Below are positions 1-12,400 of a stretch of DNA of 45,416 nucleotides, piece by piece. How positions within the stretch are numbered: the stretch's first letter is position 1; each line of letters begins with the position of its first letter. The notes under the pieces were generated by a model. It searched no databases. It was given only the letters and a program-made list of their open reading frames with translations, and was not told the DNA's origin. The position numbers and the translations under genes are program-made. The DNA is from Amoebophrya sp. AT5.2 (lineage: Eukaryota > Sar > Dinophyceae > Syndiniales > Amoebophryaceae): assembly GCA_005223375.1 (NCBI GenBank), contig RXOD01003849.1, positions 1 to 45,416 on the forward strand. Direction: 5' to 3'.

Positions 1-3000
1 TCCGCGATTTGTTGCACAGCATCGCTAAGAAAGTACCAATTCGTCAAGTGTCGATGTCGAATTGAATTGGTCGACGCACTTTGCATCACAACAGCGCACC
101 AAGTCTTCGCCGTCAAAGGGATCCAAAAGCGGCAGCAAAAAGGAGGCCACCATCGCAGTGCCAGAGCGGGTACTTTGCTAGCTTCGCGCTTCCAAGTGCA
201 GGTCCGTCGTGCTGATGACGGAGACGGAAACCGAAAGATTAAGATAAACTTCTAGTGCAGCGCTGTCCGGATTAAAGGCAATGAATAGTAAGAGTAACGA
301 TCGATTTCGATGCCCCACTTTTCTCACTACAGAAATTCCGGGATCTGCAATGGTTGCTGATGAAGATGAAGGGCAGCGTAATCGTTGGTGTGAACACGCT
401 CTACAAGGACGAGCGAGGTCGCCAGTCGTACGACATTCAGCTCTCTACCGTTGTGGATCCATCCGGCGCTTCGAGAGCTGGCGCCGCTGATGATGTACGC
501 AGCACTTTTTTGTTTTTCGCTGCCATTGGTTGGTGTAGCTTGCTCCTGTTGCGGTCTACCAATTCCGTCGTTTAGCACCACTTTCTACAAGAGCTAGAGA
601 GTAGACGAGGCGACAGCGTCAAGGAGTGGCCTTCAATTTTGTGCGACCGACTTACTCAGGCTTCCGGCGCGACGCGTAAGAACGAGCTTGTGAACAAAAT
701 GAACGGCATGGTGCACCGGGTATTGTTTCCGGACACTATTTTTTTTGACCGCGGGAAGCCGACGCAGTACTTTTTGACGATGAACATGGACGAGGACGTT
801 TCTAGTGCTGGGCAGAGTGGCACGGAGAGCACCGTGAAGATGAAAACTGGGGGCGCCGTGAAGATGACTTCTTCTGACGAGCAGGACAAAAAGAAGGAGG
901 AGGCCCGAAAGAAGAAGGAGCTAAAGAAGCAACTTGACAATGAGGTGGAAAAAATCGAGGACGGGCTGCTGCGGCAGCGCACACTGACCGCTTTGGTAAA
1001 ACTGCGCTCCTCGTCGGAACTGATTACCATCGTGCGGGACTTCCTGCGGCGCGCGCTAGTGTTGAGGCGGAAACAGGGAGCGTTCGAAAAGTTAGTGGCG
1101 GGAATGGTGAAGGAAAGCAAGATGACGGACGAGGAGCTACAGCAAGCTATCACGGCAAATCTGAATCCGCGCCAGATGCTGAACCCGTACCGTTGCTTCC
1201 TGGTGCCAGGAAGAGAAGGCGACCACTACGCAGGAGAGATGGACACCGTGTACGTTTCCACTTTTTCTACCTGTTTCTCCTACGTGGGTCTCTTGCGGTT
1301 TCATTGACAATTATTGAGTTGGATTTGATTCGTGATGGACTCACATTCTCCACAACGACAGAACCGTCTACCTCCCGCCGGGAGCACCAGAAGGACCGAA
1401 TGGATTAGCGATGGTGCGAGCACAGAAGGACTTCATACGGTTCGGGTATACAGCAAAGCGAGGAATCGTGCCCAAAAACTCGAAGCTCGAGTTACTGGGC
1501 ATGGCTGCACAAGCCGCAGCACGTACAAAAAAAACTTTGATTGCCCGTTGCTGGTTTGTAGCAGTTGTAATACGAACGAAACGGAAGGACAACGGGTCTG
1601 ATATGTGACCCTGTCGTGTCGGCACAAAACGTAAAAGAAAAGTTTACTTCTTCTTCGAACAACTCCTGCAGCTGGCTCTGCCGCTCCCGGGCCGCACGCG
1701 GTGTCGACCGCAGTAAATCCGTACGAGGAGTCATTGGAGATCCTGCGGATTCAGTACAAGGACGGGACGGTGCGGCTGTGGAGCGATCGTGAGGTGCGGA
1801 TGTTCTGTGTGCTGCGAAAGCCGAACAGGCAGGAGTTTCTCGACATCCAGTCCGTCCAGATCTTGCCCTTCGCGGGCATGCACCAGACCGCACAGTCGCT
1901 CCAGTTCGTCACCTACAACTACAACGATAAGTTGACGGCGCTGAAAACCAAAATGCGCGCGAGGTCGCCGAAGAAAAACAAAGTCGTCTACGACCCGGTG
2001 CCAGCGAGACCACTGAGTACTTTCTTATTAGGGCTTTCTCTGGTGAGGAATCAATCAATGTAATTTTGTTTCTTTCGAAGCGGCCAAACCACATGCTTTG
2101 GTCTTTGCATCAGGTCCCAAGCGCGTCGTCCACAATCCTTTCGAGAAGGAACGCAAAGGTGGCCAGGAGGAAGGCGAGGAGGAGCCACCGGCCGAGAAGC
2201 CGAAGAAGTCGCCCAAGAAGAAGAGCAAGGACGCCGCAAAACCGGAAGGCGCAGCAGCAACCGCAGGAGGCGACGCGAAGGCTGCTGGCGGCGACGCGAA
2301 GGGCGATGATAGTAAAGCCGCCGGTGGTGCAACCGCAACTACTACGGGTGGAAACAAGGGCGATGATAAAGGCGCACCAGCTTCTGGTTCCGCTGCGCAG
2401 TTCGGGAGTCCGTCCCTGGTCACGGCAAGTGGGTTTTATGCGGACCCGATGGCGAGTCCGCACCTGAGCCCAGATCTAACACAAATGCGGGAGTACTTTC
2501 CAGAAGCGCACTTGGTTATGGCGGAGCAATATGACGACGGGAGGATCATGTTTCAGGAGGAGGAGGCCAAGAGAATACGTGAGCTTCAGCGATCGCTGTC
2601 GCCCGAGCGGTACCGGGCAAAGAAGAAACGGGACAGGAAAGCAGCAGCAGAAGCCGGAGCAGGAGAAGCAGGGGGAAGCGCGGCGAACTCGAAAGAAAAA
2701 GCAGGGGGAGCGAAGAGTGTGTCGCCAGCGAAGAAAACAGAACAGGCAGGAGGATCGAAATCCTCGACGGCAGGCGCGGGAAAAGAAGTACCTTAGCAGA
2801 TACTACAGTTTTGCTCAGTTTCCAGTTGCACTACGGGGTTCATCACGTGAAGACCTCCGATGACACTCATTCAATGAATGTTCGTTGCCATGCCTTTTTT
2901 CCGATAAACGTCGACCAGGACCGCGCCAGCTCGAAGACGCAGCAACCGCCAAACCCGCAGCCGCACGCCGCCGGCGCTCCAGCTAGCGCCGCCGCGCCCG

Positions 3001-4955
3001 CGCAGCAGCCAACCTCCCCCACCAAGCCGCGATCGCCGCAGCCCCCACCCCCGCCGCCACCACCACCGCCTGACGCCTTCATTAAGAAAAAGCACGAGCC
3101 GCTCGAGCACCTCGGGGAGATACCAGAGACGCACTTCTTCATGGGCAACGATGAACGAGAGGACTTGATGGAGGAAACCATCGACAAATTGAACGGCTGG
3201 CTTACGGAGAAGTCGAATCTCCGAATATACGCCGGCATATTCGAGTTCGCCTTCGCGAAGATAGACGTGCCGTCGAAAGAGGCCGCGAAACTCACCACGA
3301 AAAAGAGCGCACCACAAGGTACGACGTAGACGTACTGTAGTACTTGATCTGGGACAAACACAAAGTTATTTCTGTGCGATTGAACTAGCTTTTTTTTCGT
3401 GTGGTCCCGTCCGTGGCGACACCTCTCATTGAAATCCCAATTGCCTTTGCTCGTGCACAACAGCGGTACTTGCCGAGAAGAAGTCGCAGCGGGTTCAGAA
3501 GACACCTGCAGAGGTGGTGAATGAGTTGATGGAGACTCGACTGCGCTGTTACCTCATCAACGCAACGAAGCTCGTAGTAGGCAAGGCTGACCGGGTGGTC
3601 AAGAAAGAAGACCGTTTTGGGAGTCCGTCCAGCCGTGCCACGTCGCCATCACCGTACTCTTCGGAGGTGGACGAAGACATGTACGCAATGGGTAATATAC
3701 TGGCTTTTACAACACTATCACTTTGCTGTGTCAACGATCTTCACGACAACGAGTTGTGGATTCCAGCATGACGATTTCACAAGGACGGGTCACTTCTTGC
3801 AGGTTCGACGATGGTTCCTTATTCGTCGCCAACTACTGTATCGTAATCGTTCTATGAATGCTGATCCGTCCTCGCAAATTCGAATAGGTACTGATTTGGC
3901 CCGAACACAAACAACATCGTTCCACTACAGATTCCCCCGGTGACGATTCGGGTTCCCCGGGTGAGATGTCTCCCGACTCCCGCGCTGGTCAGGACGGGGA
4001 GGAGGACCAGGATCGCCCGCAGATGGGGTCTCGCAAGAAGAAGCTCAAGTGGAAGACGGAGGCCGGTCCCGAGATGCTCACGAACATGGTGGATTTGTGG
4101 GAACCGATCCGGCTTGAGTGCAGCACGGACCCGCTCGCAGAGTTCAAACGGCAACAGGCCGCGAACTCTGTGAACTCCGTGGCCATGATGGTTCGCGCCA
4201 CCGTCGACGCGGCGCGGGAGGGCACGCCCTTCGACCATGTGGATTTCCTCCAGGAGATGCCCGCGCCTTGCACCCAGCTCGACGGCAAGAACGACGCCCC
4301 GGGAAAGATGGGAGCGCACCGCGCGGAGGCGGTGAGGACCGAAAAGGCGCGGGCCGGGCCGATCGGGGCGCTGCTCTCGAAGTCCCTCCTGCCGCGGTCG
4401 CGCACCGAGCCGAACCTGCTGACGCTGAAGCAGGGCGGGACGTCGACGGCGTCGCGAAGAAACAGCAGAACCGAGCAGGACGGAGTCATCCCAATAGGGC
4501 CGATGGGGATGGGCGCGCGCGGTCGGGACGGATTAGCCACGAGTGGCAGCATGTCCTCCGGCGGGAATTTTAAGCTGTCGTCGGGAGGCGTCGGAGGTCT
4601 GATGACCCCGATGTCGCGAGGGACGCGGCCGACGCCGGGTCACGGAGCAGTGCAGCAGCACCTGGGCGGCTTGGGAAACACTCCCGGCAGTGGGTTCATG
4701 GGCATGGTCGCAACGCCGGGCTCCTCGCGGCAGCATCTGGTGCACACGGGCCAGAGAGCGGTCATGGAGAAGGTCGACGTGTCAAAAAGCTTTTTGGGCG
4801 ACAACATCTTGGACATCGACACGACGCGGTGGGCGGTGCAAAACACCCCGATAGCGCCGCTGTCGCCACGGAAAGACGTCATGCGGACGACCACGGACTC
4901 CTTGAGCGACTTGCTCCTGAAAACACCCGGGGGGAAGAGTGGGGCGCAGCTCTAG
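1..4955 (+). CDS. Large uncharacterised protein, 10 exons, 5' end cut off
   Basis: This is the 3' part of a gene that begins left of the window. Phase-consistent exons are 1-32 (codon frame from base 3), 95-169, 333-494, 660-1249, 1362-1522, 1672-2016, 2114-2787, 2919-3318, 3464-3691 and 3931-4955, giving about 1229 residues before the TAG. The first intron, at 62 bases, is the weakest call. I do not recognise a family. Visible parts are a lysine/glutamate-rich coiled-coil-like stretch near 880-960, a moderately hydrophobic globular stretch across 1740-1960, and a KPKKSPKKK-type basic, alanine/glycine-rich linker at 2160-2360. Next come a run of ten prolines at 3043-3072, a globular piece around 3080-3300, and a Gly/Ser/Thr/Met-rich C-terminal third with many SP/TP sites (for example TPGSG and APLSPRK). 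Most donors are GTAC. A structural or cytoskeletal role is possible but unproven. Confidence 0.75.
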
Positions 4956-6416
4956 GTCGGTGTGGACTTCTGCTCGCAAGGGCGCTCCTAACTTGAACTT
5001 GCGTCTAGCAATGGTGCTTGGGCTTGGGCTAACTGGGCAACACGGAAGTGCATGAAAAATGAAAACCGATCCCCGGTTTACCATCGCCACACACGAAATG
5101 CACACTGGATTGTGTATCGCGACCCTCCCTGTACATACGCATGCGAACCAGGGATGCTACATCATGCTGATAAGTTCCCTGGGCCTGCTTTGGAGAATCG
5201 AGCCCTACATTTACCGAAGAAAACATCTGTCCGGTCCACCCTACCACAGGTTCTTGATTGAGTCGTAGTCGTTTCCTTTGATTCCTACAATGCTAGATGC
5301 AGGAGAGATTCCTTATTCCACTTCAAATCGATACGAACGAATGCCGAGGGCCACTCACATTCCGAGTGCGATCCCAGTCGAAAGTTCCACTTTGAGATTG
5401 AATGCAGAGAAGAGCGCAGGTGGCGCTCAACGCATGGTGATTTTGTTTATCGTGATGGATTTTTGCGCAAGTCGTACGGATTCCAGCGATAAGTACACGC
5501 CGTCATGATCTCGGTGACGGACGCGTTGCGGGGGCATTCATCGTGTTAGCAAACCGCCGATGATGCCTTCTTCTCTGCGACAAGCTTGGAGTCCAGCATT
5601 GATTTGGTCTTGGAATCAATCAGTGTTGGTCATGCCGCGCTCGCGTAATGCAGAGCCGGTTTTGTTGCAAGTGTTGATTTTCGGTAGCGGGGGAATGTCA
5701 TCGGTATGATTTCGTGACGCATTACATTTGCTGATAAACCACATCGGTACTGGCCGTAAATCTATCGGTATTACCGTAATTGACCTGCGTACAGCTATCG
5801 TAGTACTATCGCGGAACGAATGGCGAACGAAGCCAAACACGATGAAAAACTGATGAATGATGCATGACGTTTGATGTTGTTGCCAGGCTTTTGTTGCGCC
5901 CTTAATCCTCATACTGTGATAAAGTGTAGCATAATACTGTGACAAAGTGTAAATAAAGTGTAGTATACCTTCTGGTATGCCACTGACAATACAGCAAGAA
6001 AACCGAAACCGAGGCAGGAAAAGAGCAGTGGGGGAAATCTAAGGCGTCAGCGCCGCAAGATTAACAGCATCATACCTTTTGGTTATGATCAAGTCAGTAC
6101 AGTATACTGTGATAAAGGAAGCGCGCAGAATGCCGCAGCATTTGTTCTCGTTCATTTGTGCCGAGGTTCGGTGAACCGCAACCACTCGGTGCCGGAATTC
6201 TTGGCATACTACAGGAATTCCCACAGGTGCACAGGTTGCCTCTGAGATGAGACGGAAAGCTTGGCGCTTTCACGATATTTTCTTATTCACTAGCTTCATT
6301 AGTGCACTATTGCCTGCGTAAGCGTATGGAGTCACCCCTTTCTTCATTATTCACGCACAGCGAGTTCGTAGTTCGTTGTTCTGCCGCACAGCTGCTAGAA
6401 ATTCGAGAATAAAAAA
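4956..6416. other. Intergenic stretch, no convincing gene
   Basis: About 1.46 kb with lower GC than its neighbours. Several ORFs of 60-110 codons lie here on both strands (for example 5059-5268 plus and 5616-5945 minus). None has a recognisable motif, a clear composition signal or phase-compatible neighbours, so I do not call them. The right half carries short repeats and hairpins, listed separately. The last 60 bases are presumably the 5' leader of the gene at 6417. Confidence 0.6.
5911..6117. repeat. Short repeats of ATACTGTGAYAAAG with two small hairpins
   Basis: The 14-base unit ATACTGTGAYAAAG occurs at 5911-5924, 5934-5947 and 6104-6117. The first two copies continue with TGTA, and a truncated AAATAAAGTGTA follows at 5951-5962. 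The third copy overlaps a perfect 12-base palindrome, ACAGTATACTGT, at 6099-6110. Two imperfect hairpins with the core ATACC-TTYT-GGTWAT lie at about 5965-5981 and 6069-6089. Together they look like parts of a small degenerate mobile element or a structured site. No coding sequence accompanies them. Confidence 0.5.
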
Positions 6417-7286
6417 ATGCATGGGATTATCGCAGCCCCGTATCTAGAAATAGATGGGCTGCAACCACGGAGAACGAATGTCATAACACCAAAGGGAGAT
6501 GACATTGAGCGTAACGACCAGGGGGAGGTGACGCGTCTCAATTTCGCGATGGAGGACCGGAAGATGTTTGGCACCAGTCCCGGTGTGGAGGAAAAGGTGT
6601 ACAAGAACCCAATTCCCTCCGAGATCGTCGATGCGGCGCGGAGGAACGTTCAGAGAATGTGGTCGGGGGGAGGAGTGGAACAGCAGGTAGGAACGGGGTT
6701 CACCGGCTACGCTACCCGGGGATGCCGATGCGTCGTGATCGGCGGAGGTGCGGTAGGGGCGGATGAGGACACGTCGGAGCAGCTGGTGTGGTCGGAGTCC
6801 CGAGACCCGCTCAAGCTGCAGGAGATCTGGAGCGAGTTCTTCGCGGTGCCGAACGGGAAGCTGTTCACAGACGTGCAGAAGAAGCATACCCCCTGCGGCT
6901 GGTTCGTGATGATTCCCTACACGGTGTTGGGCTCCTTGATCTGCTTTCTGACCGGGTGTTGCTGCGGGTACGGCTGTAAGTGGGACCGCAAGCGTGTCCT
7001 CGCCTGGGACGCGGCCCTGCGGCAGTGGCAGAACGAGTTCTCCGAGAAACTGAGGCCCTACGGACTGTTTGTGAAGACGAAGAGCTTCTACTTCGTCATC
7101 GCCGGCGAGCAGCGGAGCCTCCACTTCACGCGGTGGCTCGCGATCGCGCTGAGCGCGGAGGAGAGCCGGAAGCTGGCGCAGGAGCCGCACTTGTCGGGAG
7201 ATATCGACCACTCCTGCGAGATCTGCGGAGGCGTGAACGAACACGAACTCTGCGCCCACCCACCCTGCAGAATGACATTCGCCTGA
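6417..7286 (+). CDS. Single-exon cysteine-rich membrane protein, unknown family
   Basis: An intronless ORF of 289 residues starts at the first ATG after an A-rich leader and ends in TGA. I do not recognise a family. The N-terminal half is polar. A single strongly hydrophobic segment lies at about residues 161-187 and ends in a dense cysteine cluster, GCCCGYGC, followed at once by basic KWDRKR. The helix therefore probably anchors the protein with the basic side in the cytosol, and the cysteines are plausible palmitoylation sites. After it comes a compact, tryptophan-rich region (residues about 190-245) that looks folded. Further cysteines near the end (SCEIC and LCAHPPC) could bind metal. No signal peptide is evident. 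Coding is supported by length, composition and the absence of a competing frame; the function is open. Confidence 0.75.
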   Translation: MHGIIAAPYLEIDGLQPRRTNVITPKGDDIERNDQGEVTRLNFAMEDRKMFGTSPGVEEKVYKNPIPSEIVDAARRNVQRMWSGGGVEQQVGTGFTGYATRGCRCVVIGGGAVGADEDTSEQLVWSESRDPLKLQEIWSEFFAVPNGKLFTDVQKKHTPCGWFVMIPYTVLGSLICFLTGCCCGYGCKWDRKRVLAWDAALRQWQNEFSEKLRPYGLFVKTKSFYFVIAGEQRSLHFTRWLAIALSAEESRKLAQEPHLSGDIDHSCEICGGVNEHELCAHPPCRMTFA

Positions 7287-9431
7287 GGATAATAAAAAAA
7301 TAAGTAGGCAGAAACAACAAGTACCAGCCTTGAGGCTGAGTCGAGCTGCATCTTCGACGTAGGCGAAGGCGTAAGGACATTGATTCCCCAAAAGCAAGCA
7401 TGCATCCATGCAAGTATGTTCGCTTCCTGAAACAAACAAAAAGCCCCAGGCAGCTTCTGTAGCTCAAGGTTGTATTAGCAGGGCTATTAGTTGTACATCC
7501 TGATCCTGTGGCGCATCCGGAGAGGCAAAGAAACACTTATCATCATGCAGTGGTAGTTAGCGTATAGGGTCAAAGCTAAATACTCAGCCTCCGCGGCTAT
7601 CGTCTGGACCGCTTGAGCGGTCTCGTCCCTGTGACCGACCGTGCTGTTGACGTAATAAGAATGGCCCTAACTACGATAACGCCGCGATTGGAACAATCGA
7701 GGGCAACAAGATCAGCCTTGCCCCAGGTCGCATCTTTAGCGCAAGGAAGCCTGTATTAGGAGCGCTATTTATTAGTACATTAGAAGTGGAAACAATTATT
7801 AGAACAGATTATTCTATATATTAGATGAAGCGAAAAAAGACAATTTTTGAGCAACGTTATTTAAACCCGGGCTTGGCTGCAGCTTATAACTTCGTTGAAG
7901 TTTAGACTTTTTCCTAACTGTAAGCCATTAGCGTAAAGTACGCGTGGTTCGGAGCCCACAAACTCACGGAAGCCGAGACATTAGTACATCCTGTGGCGCG
8001 TCCGGAGAGCAGGTTAAAGCTAAATACTCTCTCAGCCTGCCGCAGTTATCGTTTGGATCGATTTATTATGCGTTGTCGCCCCTTTAGCCGACCGTGCCAA
8101 CACTTTTGCGAAAGACTATGACCATCGAGTCAGTAGTCGACGGGTGCATCGCTTGAAAACTAACAGAACGTCTTGTGGCAGCTTGATAAGATGACTTCCC
8201 ATTTTGTCGAGTAAGGAAATTCTTGGCTCTAGAAAAAGTAAGGTGTATTCCTTTTCATCTACCAACCGGAAGAAGAACAACTGTCGTTTTGGAAACACGA
8301 AAGGGTTGCTCCCCCTCTTTTTTAAGCATTCGGAAATGTTTAGGGAGGAGGTCGTGCTTTTGAAGAGACTACACTAACAACACTTGGCAGGCTCGGAAGA
8401 CGCGAGCAGGAAGCCCTCCAGAATAAAGTGGAGGCAATTTCGGGTCCTCGGTCTTTTCTTTGTCGTTGGATGCGTTGTTGGATGAGGTGATGAGGAGAGA
8501 GAGAGAGATGAGCGGCAGTAGAACGAAGTAGATGAAGTTGTAGCAGTAGTGACTACGAGTACGAGCGAGAGTGGAGGTGAAGGGTCCTCGTCTACAACTG
8601 GTGGAGCCGGCGCGGGTACGCTCGAAGGGGGCATCACTACAGAAGTAGATGGCGGCAGACGGCCTCTAACCGACAGGTGGACCGTCTCTAGCCCAGCCGC
8701 GAGGAAGCAGATTGATGACCAGCGGTGTGGATTTCGGTTGTGTGAATTCGAACGTGTTTGTGGAGAAACCTGCTCCACCGCCCCCGACGAACATAGGCTC
8801 CCCGCGCCGTCGTGCACGAGGTGTCCTCCATTGGACCAACCTTACCTGATCGCGAGAACAAGATGAAGCACTACACGAGCAACGGCACTACGGCAACGTC
8901 TTCCTCCAACACCTGCGCCACGTCTGCATCTGCTGCAGCGTCTTTCACCACCACCACCACATCATCTTCATCAACGTCCCCGCGCCCCACCGGGGCTGCT
9001 TACGTCCCCATATTAAGTCCAGGATTAAGTAGACCGACGAATGAGCGAGCATGTACCTCCATGAGCATGATTGATCAACATGAGGATCAGTGCTGCGATA
9101 CTTCCACCTAGAAAACAGAGTTTTGCATTGGCTTGTTTCGCGATCATTTCGCGCTTATTTTCTTTAAACATCGATCCGAGCGAACCAGTGTAAGTAGGCA
9201 GTGAGCATCTACGTGCGCCGCGTACCAGTAGAAAATCGAAATTAAAGCCTAAGACATTTTCTTACTCATTATCGAAGTCATAGGCAGAGGGGGGGTATTA
9301 CTGGTAGAGATTGCTGCACCCAGTGACAGCAAGATAGGAAGAGGTCCGGTCGCCGCGGCAGAACAGGTGACCCGGTGGTCTCCTCGAATACAACAAGGAA
9401 ACTCCAATACACCGCATCAAGGTCTGACACC
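7287..9431. other. Long intergenic stretch with repeats and simple sequence
   Basis: About 2.1 kb with no convincing gene. The first kilobase holds the degenerate repeat family listed separately. At 8495-8508 there is a (GA)7 run. The right part has Ser/Thr/Gly-rich ORFs (8549-8866, and 8812-9111 with an internal ATG at 8863). Their composition follows from simple CAC/TCA-type sequence, and I see no phase-compatible link to the LRR gene downstream. They could be untranslated leader or an unrecognised first exon. The bases before 9432 (ACCATGG) give the LRR gene a good start context. Confidence 0.55.
7441..8105. repeat. Degenerate direct-repeat family, three partial copies
   Basis: Three related blocks can be aligned by eye. 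Block 1 starts at 7441 with AAGCCCCAGG and runs through GTATTAG...GGCTATTAG, GTACATCC, CTGTGGCGCATCCGGAGAG, AAGCTAAATACTC and CCGACCGTGC to about 7655. Block 2, 7716-7785, repeats the left part (GCCCCAGG, GTATTAGGAGCGCTATT, TAGTACAT). Block 3, about 7980-8105, repeats the right part (GTACATCCTGTGGCGCGTCCGGAGAG, AAGCTAAATACTC, CCGACCGTGCC). Identity looks like roughly 75 percent or more with indels. Block 1 also holds a perfect hairpin, GACCGCT-TG-AGCGGTC, at 7607-7622 that is lost in block 3. The blocks carry no ORF. This could be a decayed non-autonomous element or duplicated non-coding RNA sequence. Confidence 0.6.
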
Positions 9432-12400
9432 ATGGGCCGTCCGAAACGACCGCTTGGCAAGGGGCCTTTTTCGCAGTTGTGTCAGCTCCTCGGGGTCGAC
9501 GAGTATGACGCTGCCGAGCGCCCGCACGCGGTGAAGAGTATTGAGATGGTCCTTGGGGATATGGCGAACAACACGTTGTTTTGGAGTTGCATCCCCTACT
9601 TCGCATTCGTCCAGGAGCTTAGTCTGATCAACCAGGATATCGGCCCGGAGCACCTGGACAGTATCTTCCAAAGGCCGAAGGTTGACGCCAAAGCAAAGCT
9701 GGATTATGGTACGGGTGTGCTTTTCTATTGCTGGTCTTGCCACCAGGTGAATGCTTTGCCTGTAGCTGTAACAAAAGGCACTCGTTCGCCCCCATCATAT
9801 CCCTTCTCCTCACTTTCATTGATTTCGCTTCCACCTCCAGGTCTCCCAGAGGGTGAGCCAGTCTTGTTCACCGTGACCACAGCTGCCGAGCTGTACATCC
9901 CTCTTCCGCAATTACGGAAGCTAAATCTGAGCGAAAACCGTCTTACGCGGCTGCCCGACCGGTTTCTGTCGCTGAAGAACCTGGAGGAAGTGGAGCTGGG
10001 ATGTAACCTCCTGCGTTCGCTCGCGAACATTTTCTCGTTTTTCGACGATTTGTACGCCAGCGACATATCTCAAGTGCAGCGGGAACTCGCGGCTGAGAGG
10101 TCGAAGCAGGAGCAGGCAGAACTGGCTGCTAAAGCTAGCGCAGCGGATTCGGCCGGAACGTCGTCCGGTTCCGGAACGGCCTCTGCGTCCTCTTTGCTCG
10201 GAGGTGAGGGCAACGAGCGGGATTCTGGCGGGGAGTCGGGAAAAGGATCAGCAACTTCTGGGGCCTCCTTGCAAGCAGCAGGGGAAGGTGCGAGCGCGGA
10301 TCCTTCGATTAGTAACCTGACGGCGGTCGCAGAGCCCTCCACCGATGCCGGGGCGGACAGTTCGGGGCTTGGGTCCGATGCCGACCAGTCCGACGGCGCT
10401 GTCTCTGTCGACGATGGGGTCGGCAGTGGCGACGATAATGCCGCAGGCCACGAGGATGGCGCGCCCAGCGAAAGCCCTGGGTCGCAGGGTGACAGCAAGA
10501 AATCTTCGAAGGAGAACAGGAAGTCGTCCAAAGAAAAGCGCGAGCAGACGTTGCGGCGGCGGCTGATGGGCGAGGAATGCCTACAGGTCGAACGGAGCGG
10601 CCGCCGCGGCTCCATTCTGGCCGCGGGCGCAACAGCGTCCACCAAGGACGCGAGCCGGAACACGAAACGGAAGTTCGAGTCACGCGTCCGCGTGTGGTCG
10701 ATGCCCGAGAATCGGTTGCAGTCACTTCACGGCTTCGAGCGCCTCGCCGCCACGCTCGAGGAGGTGCACGTGGCGAGGAATGACGTGTCGAGTTTGGCCC
10801 CGCTGGCCGCCTGCCGCAACCTGCAGACCCTGAACGTGGCGGGCTGCCCCCTGTGCGACTTGCGCGGCGCGACCGACGTGTTGGGCCAGTTGCGCGAAGC
10901 GCACTTCAGCGACCCGGACTACGGAACGTGCGCAGTTGCGAAGCTCCAGAACTACCTCACCTTTGTGCTGCACTGGGGCGCGTCCCTCGAGACGCTCGAT
11001 CGCGCCCCCGTCACGCCAGAGCAACGAGCCGTGGCGAGCGCAGAGTATAGATACTTTTCTTACAACCGTCCTCCACGCATGTTGGTCATCTCAGTCTGTG
11101 ATAAGATCATTTTTCGTGTAAAAATACCCTTACCCCGACGGACAACGACAACCTCAGGTACTACCGCAAGAGTTTGTTCTACAACGCGCGGCGTAAGTTC
11201 GTCAGACGGCAAGGCACGGACGTGCGGTTGTGGGCCACGGAATTGGACGTAGAATCGCGTCTGGAGGCGCGCTACAAAGAACTTTACGACCACTGGCTGT
11301 CTTTCGTGAGCGATCACTACTGCGCGTGTGAGCTGTGTGTCGACGACGACGAAGAGGAAGAAAACGATTCCGCGGTCGTGTCGGGGGTACAGAGCGGAAG
11401 AACACAGAAGCTGCGCGCGAAAAAACAGACGGTCCTGCCGCCAGCGCACGAACTCCTGTACGCGGCGAGCGAAAGGGGAGCAGCAGCGACGTCGTTTTCC
11501 GCGCTCGCGGCTTGCTGCAGCGCGATAGACGAACGAAACAGCGGGGGCCGTAGCCCAGCGTCACCTAGCGGGGGAGCTACTGCTGCTGCTGCGATTGGTT
11601 CCCTAAAACGGTCCCCGGCGGCTGCCTTGACGTCGCCCGTAGACGTCGATCTGACATTCGCCCACAAACTTCTGCTCCAGACGCTAGCGATGCGCCTAGC
11701 AGATCTGAGGGATTTGGCGGCGCTCCGCGAGCTGTGGGCAGCGCGGCTTCGCGAGCGGGAAGAAAACCTGATCGCGCTCACCAACCTGGAAGAAAGCGGC
11801 TCGGGAAACATTCGCGTGGAGCGGTACGAATTCCCGGTCTTCAGCAAACTGGAGGGTATCATGGGAGAAGGGGTTGTGGACTGCGCGGCGGGCTCCAGTA
11901 ATCTGCGGGACACGCCCTACGCGTGCGCGGGTGGATACTACTTGGACAGGGATGGCTCATGCGGCGTCGCGAGCCCGTCGTTGTCTTCGTGTGTGACGCT
12001 TGAAAGTGGTTTCGCAGGAGCTCCAGCAGCTCTGGCGGGCGCGGTCGAGCTGGGGCCGCGGAACTCTGCGGCGGGCGGCGGAGGACACATGGCGCCAGGG
12101 GCCGCGCGGCTGAAGGCTGGAGGAAAGCACGAGAGGTCCGGCAGCGGCACCGCGAGCACGTCGTCGCGGACGCCCCCGGGCGGCGGCCCGAAGGGGGGCG
12201 TTTCCTCTGCCGGGGGCGCAGCGTCTGCGGCGAAAACTGTCTCCGGTGGGGATGCATCTAGCAGCTCGATCCCTGCTGGAACTGGATCCGGCGATCCGTT
12301 CGGCAGCAACAAGCAGCTTGTGACACTCGGCGACGTGCGGCGACTGACCGCGTCGCACCCACCGTGGGCCGTCGCCGCGGCGGAATTAATCGGGAGGCGG

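Noticed and set aside
8549..9111. Ser/Thr/Gly-rich ORFs before the LRR gene
   Set aside because: The composition is explained by simple-sequence DNA, and no splice phase links them to the gene.
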